Assembly: GCF_027922185.1 (NCBI RefSeq)
Contig: NZ_BSFE01000010.1
Span: 72,035-136,034 of the forward strand
Length of the DNA: 64,000 bases
From: Maricaulis virginensis
GTDB lineage: Bacteria; Pseudomonadota; Alphaproteobacteria; Caulobacterales; Maricaulaceae
Reading direction: 5' to 3'
Part shown: one piece after another, positions 24,663 through 34,400 of the stretch
How positions within the stretch are numbered: the first letter of the stretch is position 1
How the letters are laid out: each line of letters begins with the position of its first letter
Made by a program: the position numbers and the translations under genes
Notes under the pieces: model-generated
Seen by the model: the letters and a program-made list of their open reading frames with translations, nothing else
What the model was told of the DNA's origin: nothing
Databases searched by the model: none

Positions 24663-26054
24663 CTAGCAACCGGACGCTACGCGCTCCTCTAGGCCGTCGA
24701 GATACCGCTCAAAACCCTCTAGGATCGCTGATGCTTGGGGGTGTGTTTGACTAGCCTCTTCAAGTTCTTCACGGGCTTTGGCAATTGTTCGCCATGGGAC
24801 GTCACTACCACTTCCCGTCAACCGCGCGTGAAGCAGTGTCTGGAAATAATCTCGGACCTCAGTTGAGCAGATATCGTGCGCGTGTTCCCCAAGTAGGCGG
24901 CGGCCCAGCTCTCGAAGCCTAGGATCCCCAAATTGCGCAACAACGGCCTCCCTCTCAGTCCAAGGGGCACGATGAAATCTGTCCATCAACTGCTGGTCTG
25001 CTTTCGATGGAAAACCCCCATAGATCTGCTGTTCGATGTGGATTTGCTCATATTCGACTGAAGCTAGCTCCAGCGCTGTCTGGAGCAGACGATTTTTTAG
25101 ATCTTCATCGCGTTGTAGCGCTTCGGCGCGGTCAAGAAGCTCATCAACGTCGAGCCCAGAAAAGCTATCGATTTCTTCCCAGGACTTTAGACTCGGTGAC
25201 TGGTTCGCTTTTATTCGGCGAACAGGCTTGGGAGACCGCAAGAGTAATGCTCGGAGGGCTGCATCGCTCAGCGAGCCCAGGGAGACTGGGTCGTTAGTGA
25301 TGTCAAGGCAATAGAACTCACTGTCAATATCCGGGTTCGAGCCAATAGGCGCAAGGGCGTACTGGGACAGTTTTCCGAAATATGCTTCGGTGGCGACTAC
25401 GAAAGGTTCAGTTTGCAGAAAGGCGATCGTTGATCGCTTATTGGCAAATCTCATGAGATTAGACCAGTGCTCTGGCGCTCTCTCTCTCAACAAGCGGGCA
25501 ATGAAGATCGTTGCCTCCACATCCGCTATCGCGTCGTGGGCATTTTCGTGCGCGAATCCATTCGCAGGTGCCAGTTGGTCTAGTTTGAAGGATGGTCTGC
25601 CACGAGGGTTGCGCGGCACAATAAGAGCATCTGGTAGGTCCAATGCGACAGCTTGTGCCAGAGTCAATATATCGGCTCTAGCGTTGCCGTTCGTGTTGGT
25701 GAGAAAGGGGGGATAGAGGTTTTGGTATAGAGCCTGCCGAAATAGTTCCTCATCGAAGCGGATCGTATTCCAGCCAGCAAAGACTGACGGAGACCATTCG
25801 CTTAGGGCAGACTGAAGCTCACTCACCATTTCATAGTAGGTGGGATGAGTTGCGTTGAGGCATTGTTCAATCGAGACACCTGTCACGGCCAGAGCACCGG
25901 GTGCCGGGATAGCGAAGGGCCTTAGCCGGCATCGGCGCTCTATGCGGTCAATTTCGTTGAATTCTTCATCGGTTCGGATGGCCGCAAATTGCAGGATTTG
26001 GTCGAAGTGCCGGTCAATTCCTGTCGTCTCGGTGTCGTAGAAAATGAACGCCAT
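24663..26054 (-). CDS. sbcB: Exonuclease I (SbcB-like 3'-5' exonuclease)
   Basis: A 463-aa protein close in length to E. coli ExoI (475). DEDD acidic residues: FIFYDTETTGID (ExoI), AGWNTIRFDEELF (ExoII) and AHDAIADVEATI (ExoIII with the catalytic His). The QFAAIRTDEEFN and NGNARADILTL segments also match ExoI, and the C-terminal SH3-like and helical domains are present. It degrades single-stranded DNA 3'-5' in recombination and mismatch repair. The gene lies in the visibly lower-GC block with an ImmA/IrrE peptidase and an XRE repressor, so it is probably acquired rather than the core sbcB. Confidence 0.9.
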   Translation of the reverse strand: MAFIFYDTETTGIDRHFDQILQFAAIRTDEEFNEIDRIERRCRLRPFAIPAPGALAVTGVSIEQCLNATHPTYYEMVSELQSALSEWSPSVFAGWNTIRFDEELFRQALYQNLYPPFLTNTNGNARADILTLAQAVALDLPDALIVPRNPRGRPSFKLDQLAPANGFAHENAHDAIADVEATIFIARLLRERAPEHWSNLMRFANKRSTIAFLQTEPFVVATEAYFGKLSQYALAPIGSNPDIDSEFYCLDITNDPVSLGSLSDAALRALLLRSPKPVRRIKANQSPSLKSWEEIDSFSGLDVDELLDRAEALQRDEDLKNRLLQTALELASVEYEQIHIEQQIYGGFPSKADQQLMDRFHRAPWTEREAVVAQFGDPRLRELGRRLLGEHAHDICSTEVRDYFQTLLHARLTGSGSDVPWRTIAKAREELEEASQTHPQASAILEGFERYLDGLEERVASGC

Positions 26055-26077
26055 GCTCTTCTCCGACTCGGTCTTCT

Positions 26078-26584
26078 CTACCGGAGGAGTCTGTATTGCA
26101 GGGCTGCGGTGCTCACTTGGAATTTCGCTGCAAGTGCGGCCATGCGAGCTTCGTCCTCGAGATTGACGCCCTCACCAACCAGTGTCCGCAACCGCTCTTC
26201 CGGCATAAGTAACTCCGAAGCAAAATTGTTTGCTTGGATTTCAATAAGTTCAGTACCTTGCGTGGAGACGGCGTCTCGTCGCAGCATTCCTTTGTCGACA
26301 TGAACACCGGCTTCGAGCTCATTCGCATGGAGCACGTGATGGCCAATTTCATGGGCGAGGGTGAAGCGCTGCCGATTGGGATGGTGAAGTGAGTTTACCC
26401 AAACGAGCTTCTGGCCATCCTTGATAAACGCCATACCCGACAGCGCATCATCAAGCGGTGTGTAGTCGACACGGATGCCGAGCTTTCTAGCGAGCCGTGC
26501 AAGGGGAGTGGGAACCCGCTCTATGCCGCATTCGCTGAGAAGCTCTTTGGCGCGTTGACGCGCCTGGTCAATTTTTATTCCCAT
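26078..26584 (-). CDS. ImmA/IrrE-family metallopeptidase
   Basis: A 168-aa zinc protease: the HEIGH motif (His78-Glu79-x-x-His82) sits in FTLAHEIGHHVLHA, and the third ligand is expected in EIQANNFASELLMPEERL. The C-terminal helices with QVSTAALQYRLLR are usual in ImmA/IrrE. Such peptidases cleave a cognate XRE repressor in response to DNA damage or element induction. The XRE gene immediately upstream (15 bases away, same strand) is the obvious substrate. Base composition is lower in GC than the flanking core genes. Confidence 0.9.
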   Translation of the reverse strand: MGIKIDQARQRAKELLSECGIERVPTPLARLARKLGIRVDYTPLDDALSGMAFIKDGQKLVWVNSLHHPNRQRFTLAHEIGHHVLHANELEAGVHVDKGMLRRDAVSTQGTELIEIQANNFASELLMPEERLRTLVGEGVNLEDEARMAALAAKFQVSTAALQYRLLR

Positions 26585-26599
26585 AAATGGCCTCTACCG

Positions 26600-26941
26600 T
26601 CAGCCGACGGTCTTTGAAACAATAGCGGTAACCTCGGCAAGTTCTTCATCTGACAATGCTGCTGAAGCCTCACCTATCGGAATATTCACCACCTCCGCAT
26701 CCTTCTTGCGGCTAGAAGGAATACTCCTCGGCAGCAACGTACGCGGATCGCCAACATCAAGTGCATCAGCAACCTGATAGAGTAGAAAGATTGATAGCGC
26801 TTGGCGGCCCTTCTCAATGTTGGCGAGTGAAGAGCGAGATATCCCAACGCTCTGCGCAACATCCGCTTGCCGCATTCCGGCCGCGCGCCGTCGATCCGCC
26901 AGCGCCTTGCCGATAGCCCGATTCAGTGCCTCTTGTGTCAT
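26600..26941 (-). CDS. XRE-family helix-turn-helix repressor
   Basis: A 113-aa protein starting at 26941 (MTQEALNRAIGKALADRR). The Cro/C1 HTH spans residues 10-65: RRAAGMRQADVAQSVGISRSSLANIEKGRQALSIFLLYQVADALDV. The tail after residue 70 is short and acidic (ALSDEELAEVTAIVSKTVG). With the adjacent ImmA/IrrE peptidase it forms a repressor-protease pair that would control this block and perhaps the two tiny genes that are divergent. Longer in-frame starts (to 27004) would run into the palindromic operator region. Confidence 0.88.
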   Translation of the reverse strand: MTQEALNRAIGKALADRRRAAGMRQADVAQSVGISRSSLANIEKGRQALSIFLLYQVADALDVGDPRTLLPRSIPSSRKKDAEVVNIPIGEASAALSDEELAEVTAIVSKTVG

Positions 26942-26981
26942 CGAGAAGCTGTGAACTACGCGCACACACATGTCAATATGC

Positions 26982-26996
26982 CAAACATAATGTTTG
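26982..26996. promoter_or_regulatory. Palindromic operator upstream of the XRE gene
   Basis: CAAACAT-A-ATGTTTG is a perfect 15-bp palindrome 41 bases upstream of the XRE start. A second inverted repeat, ATGTTG/CAACAT, follows at 27013-27031. Their shared ATGTT half sites suggest two operators for one regulator. Confidence 0.6.
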
Positions 26997-27108
26997 CTAA
27001 ACAATCATGTTAATGTTGGCGATTGCAACATGAACGAATCTCATCCATAGTCGCCTTCGCCAAAGGGCTGGGCATGGTGTTCAGTCGGCGAAAAAAAGGA
27101 AAAGACCC

Positions 27109-27288
27109 ATGGCCAAGACGCCTGGATCAAATACCGGCCGCAATGGCGGCATCTATCAGGAGGTCGGCCCGCGCGGCGGTCGCCGCCCCAACTATGCGAC
27201 CGTTCCGGATAATACGCGGCTTCCGCCGACCACGACGCCCGGCTCCGGCTGGGTTCCGGTCCGTCGGACTCCCGACAGCAAGCGCTAG
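27109..27288 (+). CDS. YjzC-like small protein (59 aa)
   Basis: Starts with ATG after AAAAGGAAAAG. The protein begins MAKTPGSNTGRNGGIYQEVG and continues through PRGGRRPNYATVPDNTRLPP to GWVPVRR. The N-terminal G-(S/R)-NGGIY-x-x-VG, the hydrophilic centre, LPPT and the tryptophan near the end are the pattern of the YjzC family, small soluble proteins of unknown function. Ten bases separate its stop from the next small start, so the two are translated from one message ended by the hairpin at 27466-27501. Confidence 0.72.
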   Translation: MAKTPGSNTGRNGGIYQEVGPRGGRRPNYATVPDNTRLPPTTTPGSGWVPVRRTPDSKR

Positions 27289-27298
27289 GGGAAGTACT

Positions 27299-27439
27299 AT
27301 GGCGAACATTCCGAACCGTCCGAATGTGCCGGAACTTCCGTCGCGGCCTGAGCCGCGCCCTTTCCGGCCTTACACGCCACCTGTGGAGCGTCCGATGCGT
27401 CCGTTCACGCCGGAACGTCCCGCACCGTGGACGCGCTGA
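27299..27439 (+). CDS. Proline/arginine-rich peptide (46 aa)
   Basis: Preceded by GGGGAAG. The product is MANIPNRPNVPELPSRPEPR followed by a similar run and the C-terminus RPAPWTR: 15 prolines and 8 arginines in 46 residues, arranged as repeated RP and (E/F)RP units, with no signal peptide and no membrane segment. I recognise no family. The composition resembles proline-rich antimicrobial or ribosome-binding peptides, but nothing else supports that. It follows the YjzC-like gene in a two-gene operon with a strong terminator. Confidence 0.65.
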   Translation: MANIPNRPNVPELPSRPEPRPFRPYTPPVERPMRPFTPERPAPWTR

Positions 27440-27465
27440 GCGCACTCACGGTTCTCCCCTTCGAC

Positions 27466-27501
27466 TAATGGCCGACGCGGAACTCTGCGTCGGCCATTTT
27501 T
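27466..27501 (+). terminator. Rho-independent terminator of the two-small-gene operon
   Basis: AATGGCCGACGC-(8)-GCGTCGGCCATT, a 12-bp perfect stem followed by TTTT; its T residues continue to 27501. 27 bases after the stop of the proline-rich gene. Confidence 0.88.
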
Positions 27502-27649
27502 TGGGATTGTGAGATGATGCACGAAAATCGAACAACACACCGAGGAATGTTGGGGTCGATCTCATAGTGAGAGCTACCTTTAAACGGTACAGCCTAGACT
27601 AGTTGCTCGCACGACCTAGTGGACTATCAGTACGGCATTCTGGCGCCCC

Positions 27650-28318
27650 CTACCCCTCCGGCGGCGCTCCTGCCGGCAAGGCCAGCACATTCATCGCCAC
27701 GGAGATCCGCTCTCGCGGGCCCTTGTGGGGGCGGACGGCGTGCATGAGCCAGGACGGGAAGATGACCAGCTTGCCGGGCTCGGGGCGGACGCGGAACTGG
27801 GACATCTGTTTTTCGCCGGTCTCGTCGGTGAAGACGAGGTCGGGGGCGGTCATGCGGATCATCGGGAAGCGCGGATCCTGGGCGACGAAGAAACCGTCCT
27901 CGGCATCGCCGCCATCGTCGATGTAGAAGCTGGCCGACCAGAAGGAGCCGGGATGGGCATGCATCTGGTTGGACGCGCCGGCGGGCGAGACATTGGCCCA
28001 CATCTCCATGCCCATTTCATAGCGCGAGCGGCCCTGGGCGGCGTTCACGTCCGAGGTGAAACGGCCGCAGACCTGCATCGTCTCGCGCGCCAGCTCGATC
28101 GCCGCCTCGCCGCCCCAGTCCAGCATCTCGATATCGGAATGCCAGCCATGGATATTCGAGCGCCGCACGCCCGGCGAGGCGGCCCGCCGCGCCAGGATCG
28201 TCCGTTTCAGTTCCGAGACCAGACGGTCGGCGCCGGGCAGACGCACCTCGATCAGGGGGGTGGCGAAGAGCCGGTTGACCGTGATCTGCGGCGCGGCGCT
28301 GCCGCCCGTCACCGTCAT
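27650..28318 (-). CDS. Putative Fe(II)/2-oxoglutarate oxygenase (TIGR02466-type)
   Basis: A 222-aa protein of the double-stranded beta-helix oxygenase class. The core shows NQMHAHPGSFWSASFYIDD, where the first metal His is expected, and FPSWLMHAVRPHKGPRERISVAMN with the distal His and the arginine that would hold 2-oxoglutarate. The N-terminal piece (NRLFATPLIEVRLP and NIHGWHSD) is the typical opening of this family. The substrate is unknown. Its start overlaps the stop of the isoaspartyl peptidase gene (ATGA, 28315-28318). Confidence 0.8.
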   Translation of the reverse strand: MTVTGGSAAPQITVNRLFATPLIEVRLPGADRLVSELKRTILARRAASPGVRRSNIHGWHSDIEMLDWGGEAAIELARETMQVCGRFTSDVNAAQGRSRYEMGMEMWANVSPAGASNQMHAHPGSFWSASFYIDDGGDAEDGFFVAQDPRFPMIRMTAPDLVFTDETGEKQMSQFRVRPEPGKLVIFPSWLMHAVRPHKGPRERISVAMNVLALPAGAPPEG

Positions 28319-29373
28319 TCCTCGTCGCCGTAGATCGCCACCACCGGCTCGCCGCCTTCGCTCAGGCGGGCGCGGTACATGCCCGGCGTGTTGAAGCTCC
28401 AGGCGATATCGCCCTCAGCCGTCAGCGCGATGATGCCGCCATCGCCGCCCAGATCCGTCAGCTCTTGCTGGATCACCTGGTCGGACGCTTCCTGCAGGGT
28501 GAGGCCCTGCATCTCGACCAGCGCACAGATGCGGCTGGCCACGGTCAGGCGGATGAAATACTCGCCCGTGCCCGTCGCCGAGACGCCGCAGCTGTCATTA
28601 TTGGCATAGGTGCCCGCGCCGATGATCGGGCTGTCGCCGACCCGGCCCCAGCGCTTCGCCGTCGTGCCGCCCGTCGAGGTGCCCGCCGCGATATTGCCGG
28701 CCTCGTCCAGTGCGACCACACCGACCGTGCCGAAACGGTGTTCCAGCGCATCGCGCTCGAGCAGGCCCTCCTGGACCGGTTCCGGATCCGGCGCGCCTTC
28801 CGGACGCGGCGGAATCTCCAGACCGTCGCGGCCGAGCGAACGTTCCAGCGCCGCCCAGCGGCGTTCGGTGAAGAACCAGGCCGGCTCGACCATTTCCAGC
28901 CCCTGCTCCCGCGCGAAAGTCTCCGCGCCCTCGCTTTGCAACATGACGTGACGCGAATGTTGCATCACTGTACGCGCAAGGGTGATCGGATGTCGCACCT
29001 GTGTGACGCCTGCGACAGCGCCGGCCTGAAGGGTCGCCCCGTCCATGATCGAGGCGTCGAGCTCATTGCGCCCGGCCGCCGTGAACACGGCACCGCGTCC
29101 GGCATTGAACATGGGATCGTCCTCGAGACCGTGGATCACCGCCTCGATCGCATCCAGCGCACTGCCGCCCTGCGACAGCACCGCCTCGCCACGCTCCAGC
29201 GCCGCATGCATGGCTGCGCGATAGGCGGCATCGGTCTCCGGCGTCATGCTTTCACGCTCGATCACACCGGCCCCGCCATGCACGACAAGCGCCCAGTTTC
29301 CGTCCTCCGCCAGGACCGGAGACAGGGTCAGAAGAACCGCGGCAGAGGCCGCCGGCAGAACAGATCGCAGCAT
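28315..29373 (-). CDS. iaaA: Periplasmic isoaspartyl peptidase / type III L-asparaginase
   Basis: A 352-aa Ntn-hydrolase with a signal peptide (MLRSVLPAASAAVLLTLSPV). WALVVHGGAGVI is the family start; DDPMFNAGRGAVFT and the HRFGTVGVVALD segment mark the autocleavage site, where the Thr of GTVG becomes the new N-terminal nucleophile; RWGRVGDSPIIGAGTYA is the substrate-binding part. It removes isoaspartyl residues from peptides or hydrolyses asparagine in the periplasm. It is cotranslated with the following oxygenase gene. 81 bases separate it from pbpC. Confidence 0.9.
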   Translation of the reverse strand: MLRSVLPAASAAVLLTLSPVLAEDGNWALVVHGGAGVIERESMTPETDAAYRAAMHAALERGEAVLSQGGSALDAIEAVIHGLEDDPMFNAGRGAVFTAAGRNELDASIMDGATLQAGAVAGVTQVRHPITLARTVMQHSRHVMLQSEGAETFAREQGLEMVEPAWFFTERRWAALERSLGRDGLEIPPRPEGAPDPEPVQEGLLERDALEHRFGTVGVVALDEAGNIAAGTSTGGTTAKRWGRVGDSPIIGAGTYANNDSCGVSATGTGEYFIRLTVASRICALVEMQGLTLQEASDQVIQQELTDLGGDGGIIALTAEGDIAWSFNTPGMYRARLSEGGEPVVAIYGDEE

Positions 29374-29454
29374 GATGAAATCTCCCCAAATCAGTTGGTT
29401 TCAGCTTTGCCATTCGCGCCGCCCGGCGCAAGCCTGAAGACGCTCCGGGGCTGC

Positions 29455-31494
29455 TCAGCCGCCCGTGCGGATGCGCACGCGGGACTGCGCCATCCGGCCG
29501 GATTCATCAACCGCCGTAACGGCATAGAAGCCCGGCCCCGGCGGCACCCAGACCGGTTCGCCCAGCGCATTGCGGTCAACCGGCTCCCCATCGGCATACC
29601 AGTCCAGTGCACCGCGCGCCTGGGCCGCCAGGACAAAGCCGCGCCCCTCGCCTTCCGACCAGACCTCGGCTCCATCCGGCGGGAAGAGGATGTGCGGTGC
29701 CGGGTCGGTGCGGTATTGCGCCAGCGTACCCGGAACGTCCGGCACCGGCGCCCGGTCTTCCGCCCGCGAGACAGAGCCCGGCTCGATACGCTCCAGACCG
29801 TCTGCCAGGCGGAACAGCAGCGGCAGGGCGCCTTCACGGCCGGTAATCCCCTCCCGCGGCGCACCGTCTGCCCGGCCGGTCCAGACCACGAGGGTGTAGC
29901 GTCCGGTCACGCCGGCCGCCCAGGCGTCCCGGAAGCCATAGGATGTGCCCGTCTTGAAGGCGATGTCCGGTGCCCCGCGCGCCAGCGAAGCCGGCATGCG
30001 CCCGCCCGGATGCGGCGCCCGGCGCAGGATATCGAGCACTTCCGCCGCCGATTCCGCGCCCAGCACGGCATAGCCGTCTTCAGCCGCCGGATCGTCTTCG
30101 CGCCAGCGCAGCGGACGCGCGACGCCCTCATCGCCCAGGGCTGCATAGAGCACCGCCAGCTGGCGCAAGGTCAGCCCGGCTCCGCCCAGAGCCACGGCGA
30201 GCCCGCTGTCCGCTCCCGCCGTGCGCGGACGTTCCGGATGGGCACCAGCGAAAGTCAGCGCAGCGTTGAAGCGGCGCGCGCCTACCCCGTCCAGCGCCGT
30301 GACAGCCGGGACGTTCAGCGAGTGCTGCAGCGCTTCGGCAATCGTGACATCGCCGCGGAAACGCCGGTCGAAATTGTCCGGCCGGTAGCCGGCAAACCGG
30401 CGCGGCAGGTCTGAAATGCGTGTCCCGCCGGCGGCCAGACCATCGTCGAACGCCATGCCGTAGATGAAGGGTTTCAGTGTCGAGCCGGGAGAACGCGGCC
30501 GGTCGGTCAGATCGATCCAGCCGCCGGGGCGCGCCCGGCTGGCCGACCCCGCCATCGCCCGCACGGCCCGCGTCTGCGTCTCCACGAGCATGGCGGCGAA
30601 CTGCACGTCCGGTCCGGTTTCCCGGGCTGCCAGCGCCAGTTCTTCCTGCAGCATTGCCTGGAGGTGGGTATCGAGGGTGGAAACGATGTCCGCCTCTCCG
30701 GGCCCGGCCGCCCGGCGCAGGGCATCGGCCGCATGCCAGGCATCGGCCGGGAAGTCCTGGCGCCCCGGCGCCGGATCGAAAGCGGCATCGGCGGATGCAT
30801 CCGCACGCGCCAGCCCCACCTCCGCCAGACGATCCAGTACCCGCCCGCGCGCCAGCACCGCATTGTCGGGACGACGGTCCGGACGCCGCGCTTCGGGTGA
30901 TTGCGGCAAGGCGATCAGCAAGGCGATCTGCTCGATGGTGAGCGCGTCGGGCTCGCGCCCGAAATAAGCCCAGCTGGCCGCCCGGACGCCCTCCAGATTG
31001 CCGCCATAAGGCGCCAGTGTGAGATAGAGTTCGAGGATTTCGCGTTTGGAATAGCGCAGCTCCAGCTGCCAGGCCCGCAGGATCTGGATGATCTTGGCGC
31101 CGACCGTCCGCTCGCGCGGCTCGATCAGGCGGGCAAGCTGCATGGTCAGGGTCGAGCCCCCGGACACGATGCGGCCGGCCAGGGCGCTGTCCCGCGCCGC
31201 ACGCACCAGCGCCAGCGGATCGACGCCGGAATGCTGGTAGAAGCGCGCATCCTCATAGGCCAGCAGGGCCTCGACGAAATCCGGATCGATGCCGTCCAGA
31301 TCGGCTTCAAGCCGCCAGCGGCCGTCAGCGACCGGAAAGGCCCGCAGCACCTGCCCGTCCCTGTCCCGAACCACGGTGGAGACGTCATGCCCTGCCTCGA
31401 CAGGCGGCGGCAGAGCATGGTCAGCCGCGAGAACCGCCGCAAACAGGGTCAGGGCGATCACCCCGGCCCAGTATATCCGCGGCAGTCCCAGCAC
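29455..31494 (-). CDS. pbpC: Penicillin-binding protein 1C
   Basis: A 679-aa bifunctional peptidoglycan synthase. One N-terminal membrane helix (MLGLPRIYWAGVIALTLFAA); GT51 glycosyltransferase domain with the catalytic Glu in LLAYEDARFYQHSGVDP and GGSTLTMQLARL; transpeptidase domain with SPGSTLKPFIYG (nucleophile Ser), SLNVP (SxN) and KTGTSYG (KTG). The C-terminal BiPBP_C domain (about residues 585-675) is present. It starts 4 bases after the alpha-2-macroglobulin gene, the well known pbpC partnership. Confidence 0.95.
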   Translation of the reverse strand: MLGLPRIYWAGVIALTLFAAVLAADHALPPPVEAGHDVSTVVRDRDGQVLRAFPVADGRWRLEADLDGIDPDFVEALLAYEDARFYQHSGVDPLALVRAARDSALAGRIVSGGSTLTMQLARLIEPRERTVGAKIIQILRAWQLELRYSKREILELYLTLAPYGGNLEGVRAASWAYFGREPDALTIEQIALLIALPQSPEARRPDRRPDNAVLARGRVLDRLAEVGLARADASADAAFDPAPGRQDFPADAWHAADALRRAAGPGEADIVSTLDTHLQAMLQEELALAARETGPDVQFAAMLVETQTRAVRAMAGSASRARPGGWIDLTDRPRSPGSTLKPFIYGMAFDDGLAAGGTRISDLPRRFAGYRPDNFDRRFRGDVTIAEALQHSLNVPAVTALDGVGARRFNAALTFAGAHPERPRTAGADSGLAVALGGAGLTLRQLAVLYAALGDEGVARPLRWREDDPAAEDGYAVLGAESAAEVLDILRRAPHPGGRMPASLARGAPDIAFKTGTSYGFRDAWAAGVTGRYTLVVWTGRADGAPREGITGREGALPLLFRLADGLERIEPGSVSRAEDRAPVPDVPGTLAQYRTDPAPHILFPPDGAEVWSEGEGRGFVLAAQARGALDWYADGEPVDRNALGEPVWVPPGPGFYAVTAVDESGRMAQSRVRIRTGG

Positions 31495-31498
31495 GGCA

Positions 31499-34400
31499 TC
31501 AGCCTCGCGGTGCGATCACGACACGCCCGGTCGCACTGCGCGCGAACGTGTCCGGCCGGTACATGTCCTCGACCACGGCACCGGGCAGTGTGTAGGTGCC
31601 CGGCGTCACGGCGCGCACGACATAGGCGATACGCTCGGCCCGCCGGTTGCGCAGGTCGAGTGCTGCCACGAAGCGGTCATCGCGCGCTTCGGCCACGCGC
31701 GGCTCGCGGATATTGTCGAGCCACGAATAGACACCGCTATTGCCGGCATCCTCCGGCCGCACGACAGCCTCGATCTCGAAGCCTGGCGGCAGAAGGTCTT
31801 CCACGATGGCCGGGATCAGGCGTTCCTCGCGCGGCGCGACAACAAGATCGACGATCAGGCGGTCGCCCTGGACCAGGTTCTCCAGATCGGCCTCGGAACC
31901 ATCGAGGCGGCGGATCCGCTTCTGGATCACCAGGCCCTGGGCATCGACATCCGGTGCCTCGACGGTCTGGCCGTGAGCGATCTGGGTCACCCAGGCCGGC
32001 GCATCGCCGGTCATGCGGAACTCGACCCCCTCACCGATCTCGCCGGCTTCCAGCCGGTAGCGCAGCGGGCCGTCGGCCTCGGCGGGCGTGTCGACTGCGA
32101 TCTCCTCTCCGCCATCGCGAAGCGCATTCGCGGCGAGAAGCAGGAAGGCCTTTTCCTGTGTGTTGAGACGCGCGGGTTCCGGCAGATCCTGACCGACACG
32201 CTCGGCCAGGCGAGCGACACGCTCATGCTGGCCGGCTTCAGCGGCCAGGGCCAGAACACCGGCCAGGTCACGCCGCGGCGACATGTAGTAATTGCCGGGG
32301 TTCTCAAAACCCAGCGCCGCCTCGGCCGCATCGAAGGCACTCACCGCACGGGCCTGGTCACCGATCAGATAAAGCGCCGCACCGATCTGTGCCCGGGCCA
32401 GCGGGCTTTCGATCGCCTCCAGGCGCTCGTCATGCATGTAGCGCAGGCGCGACCGGTCGACCCGCCCGGCGCGGGCCAGAACGTAGAGCGCATAGGCCGC
32501 GGAACGGTCATTGAGACGCTCGGGCGTATCGGTCTGACCGCGCCAGCGATGTATCTCGGTGTCATAGCCGTTGACCCGCCACATCTCGCCGGAGGCAATA
32601 TGCTCAAGGCCGGTATAGGCTCGTTCCAGTGCCGCATCCGGCACGGTATATCCAGCCTCCCTGGCCCGCGCCAGGAAGTCGGTCGCATAGGCACCGATCC
32701 AGGGCCGCAAGCCGCGGTCGCCGATACGCCACAGGCCGATGGCACCATCGGCAGACTGGCGTGACAGCAGCGTTGCAATGGCCTCCTGCACGCGTGCCCG
32801 CGCGCCCTCGACCGGGTCTTCACCCGCAGCGCTGGCGAGAGGATCGGCGTAGAGCAGCGGCAGCGCCCGGCTGGTGATCTGCTCGGTACAGCCATAGGGG
32901 TAGCGGCTGAGCGCCGTCAGCAGTGCCGCCTCGTCCAGCGGCGTCGGCGAGAAGCTCACCGTCACATCGGACGTGCCCGGCAGATAGCCGGCCAGAACAT
33001 CGCTGGACAGGCGCCAGCTGTCACCCGGCATGACGCGTCCGCGCTCGACACGGGAGGATGGCAGCCAGGCCGAACGCACCTCTATGGGATAGCTGCGCGC
33101 GACGGCAAACTCGTCCGGCCCTTCGACCGACAGCCCCACCGAGCCCACGCCGACATCGCCGGACGAAAGTCCGTAACGGCGATCGATACGCTGGCCGGCG
33201 GCGAGCTCGATCGTCTCGGTGGCAGACATGCTGACCGGCGGTTCGGCATCCATCGCCACGGCATAGGCGCCCGGCGCACCATCGATATTGTCGATCGTCA
33301 GCGTTGCGGTCGACCGATCGCCCGGGGCGAGGAAGCGCGGCAGGATCAGTTCGGCCGGCACATCGTCGCGCACGGTCAGCGGCTGGGCCGCCTGACCGAC
33401 GGCGCGGCCGCTCCAGGCAACCGCCATGAGGCGCAACTCGCCATTGAAGTCGGGCACGTCGAAGGACACGGTCGCGCGGCCATTGCGGTCCACTTCAACG
33501 GGGCCGGTGAACAGCGCCACGGTCTGCGTCGGCACGACAGTCAGACCGGCACCGCCGATCTGGTCGCCACCCTGGCGCACGGGCGCGGCGGCGCCCTGGT
33601 TCGGATCGAGCAGGCGGCCATAATCATCGTGCAGATCGACATCAAGCGCCGTCTTGCCGAAATACCAGGCCTGCGGATCGGGGGAGGCAAAGCGGGTCAG
33701 GGCGAGAATGCCCTCATCGACCGCCGCCACGGAGACGTAGGCACCGCTGCGCACCGGCCCATCGATCGCCAGTTCCAGCTCGACGGTCTGGCGCGGATGA
33801 ATGCGTTCGGGTGCGTTGAAATCGATCTCCAGCGTCCGGTCCGACATGTCGACGGGCAGGTGCAGAATCCCGACAGCCCGGCGCGGGGCCGGACGGTCGA
33901 CCGGGTCGCGCGGCGTGTAGACCGACACCATGGCGTAGGCGCCGGCGCCCCAGTCCTCGGTGACATTGAAGGACAGTTCGACACCGCCTTCGGGAATGCT
34001 GACAGAACGGGTTTCCAGCACGCGGTCGCTGGCGATCACCACCTCGGCCTCGCCGGGATAGGGCGGACGGATCGACACGGTTGCGGTGCCGCCAACGGCG
34101 ACAGGCTCTTCAGGGCCCGACAGGGCGACGCGGTCCGGCGCCTCGACGCCCGGCTCGGAAGACCCGCCCCAGCCGACCCAGAACTGGGCGCTGGCGGACA
34201 TGCCGCTCTGCGGGTCGGTCACGACAAGCTGATAGTCGCCCCAGTCAAGCGCGCGCAGGGACAGGGGATCGGCGCCCTCACCATCAAGCGACAGCACACC
34301 TTCCTCGATCGGCACGACATGGCGGGTGCGGCGCCAGCGCCAGCGTTCGCCATCGGTGCGGTACCAGTCATAATCCCAGTCGATCCGCATCAACTGCCAT

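Noticed and set aside
28465..30414. 649-codon frame opposite the isoaspartyl peptidase and pbpC
   Set aside because: Covers parts of two clear genes in antisense; no motif.
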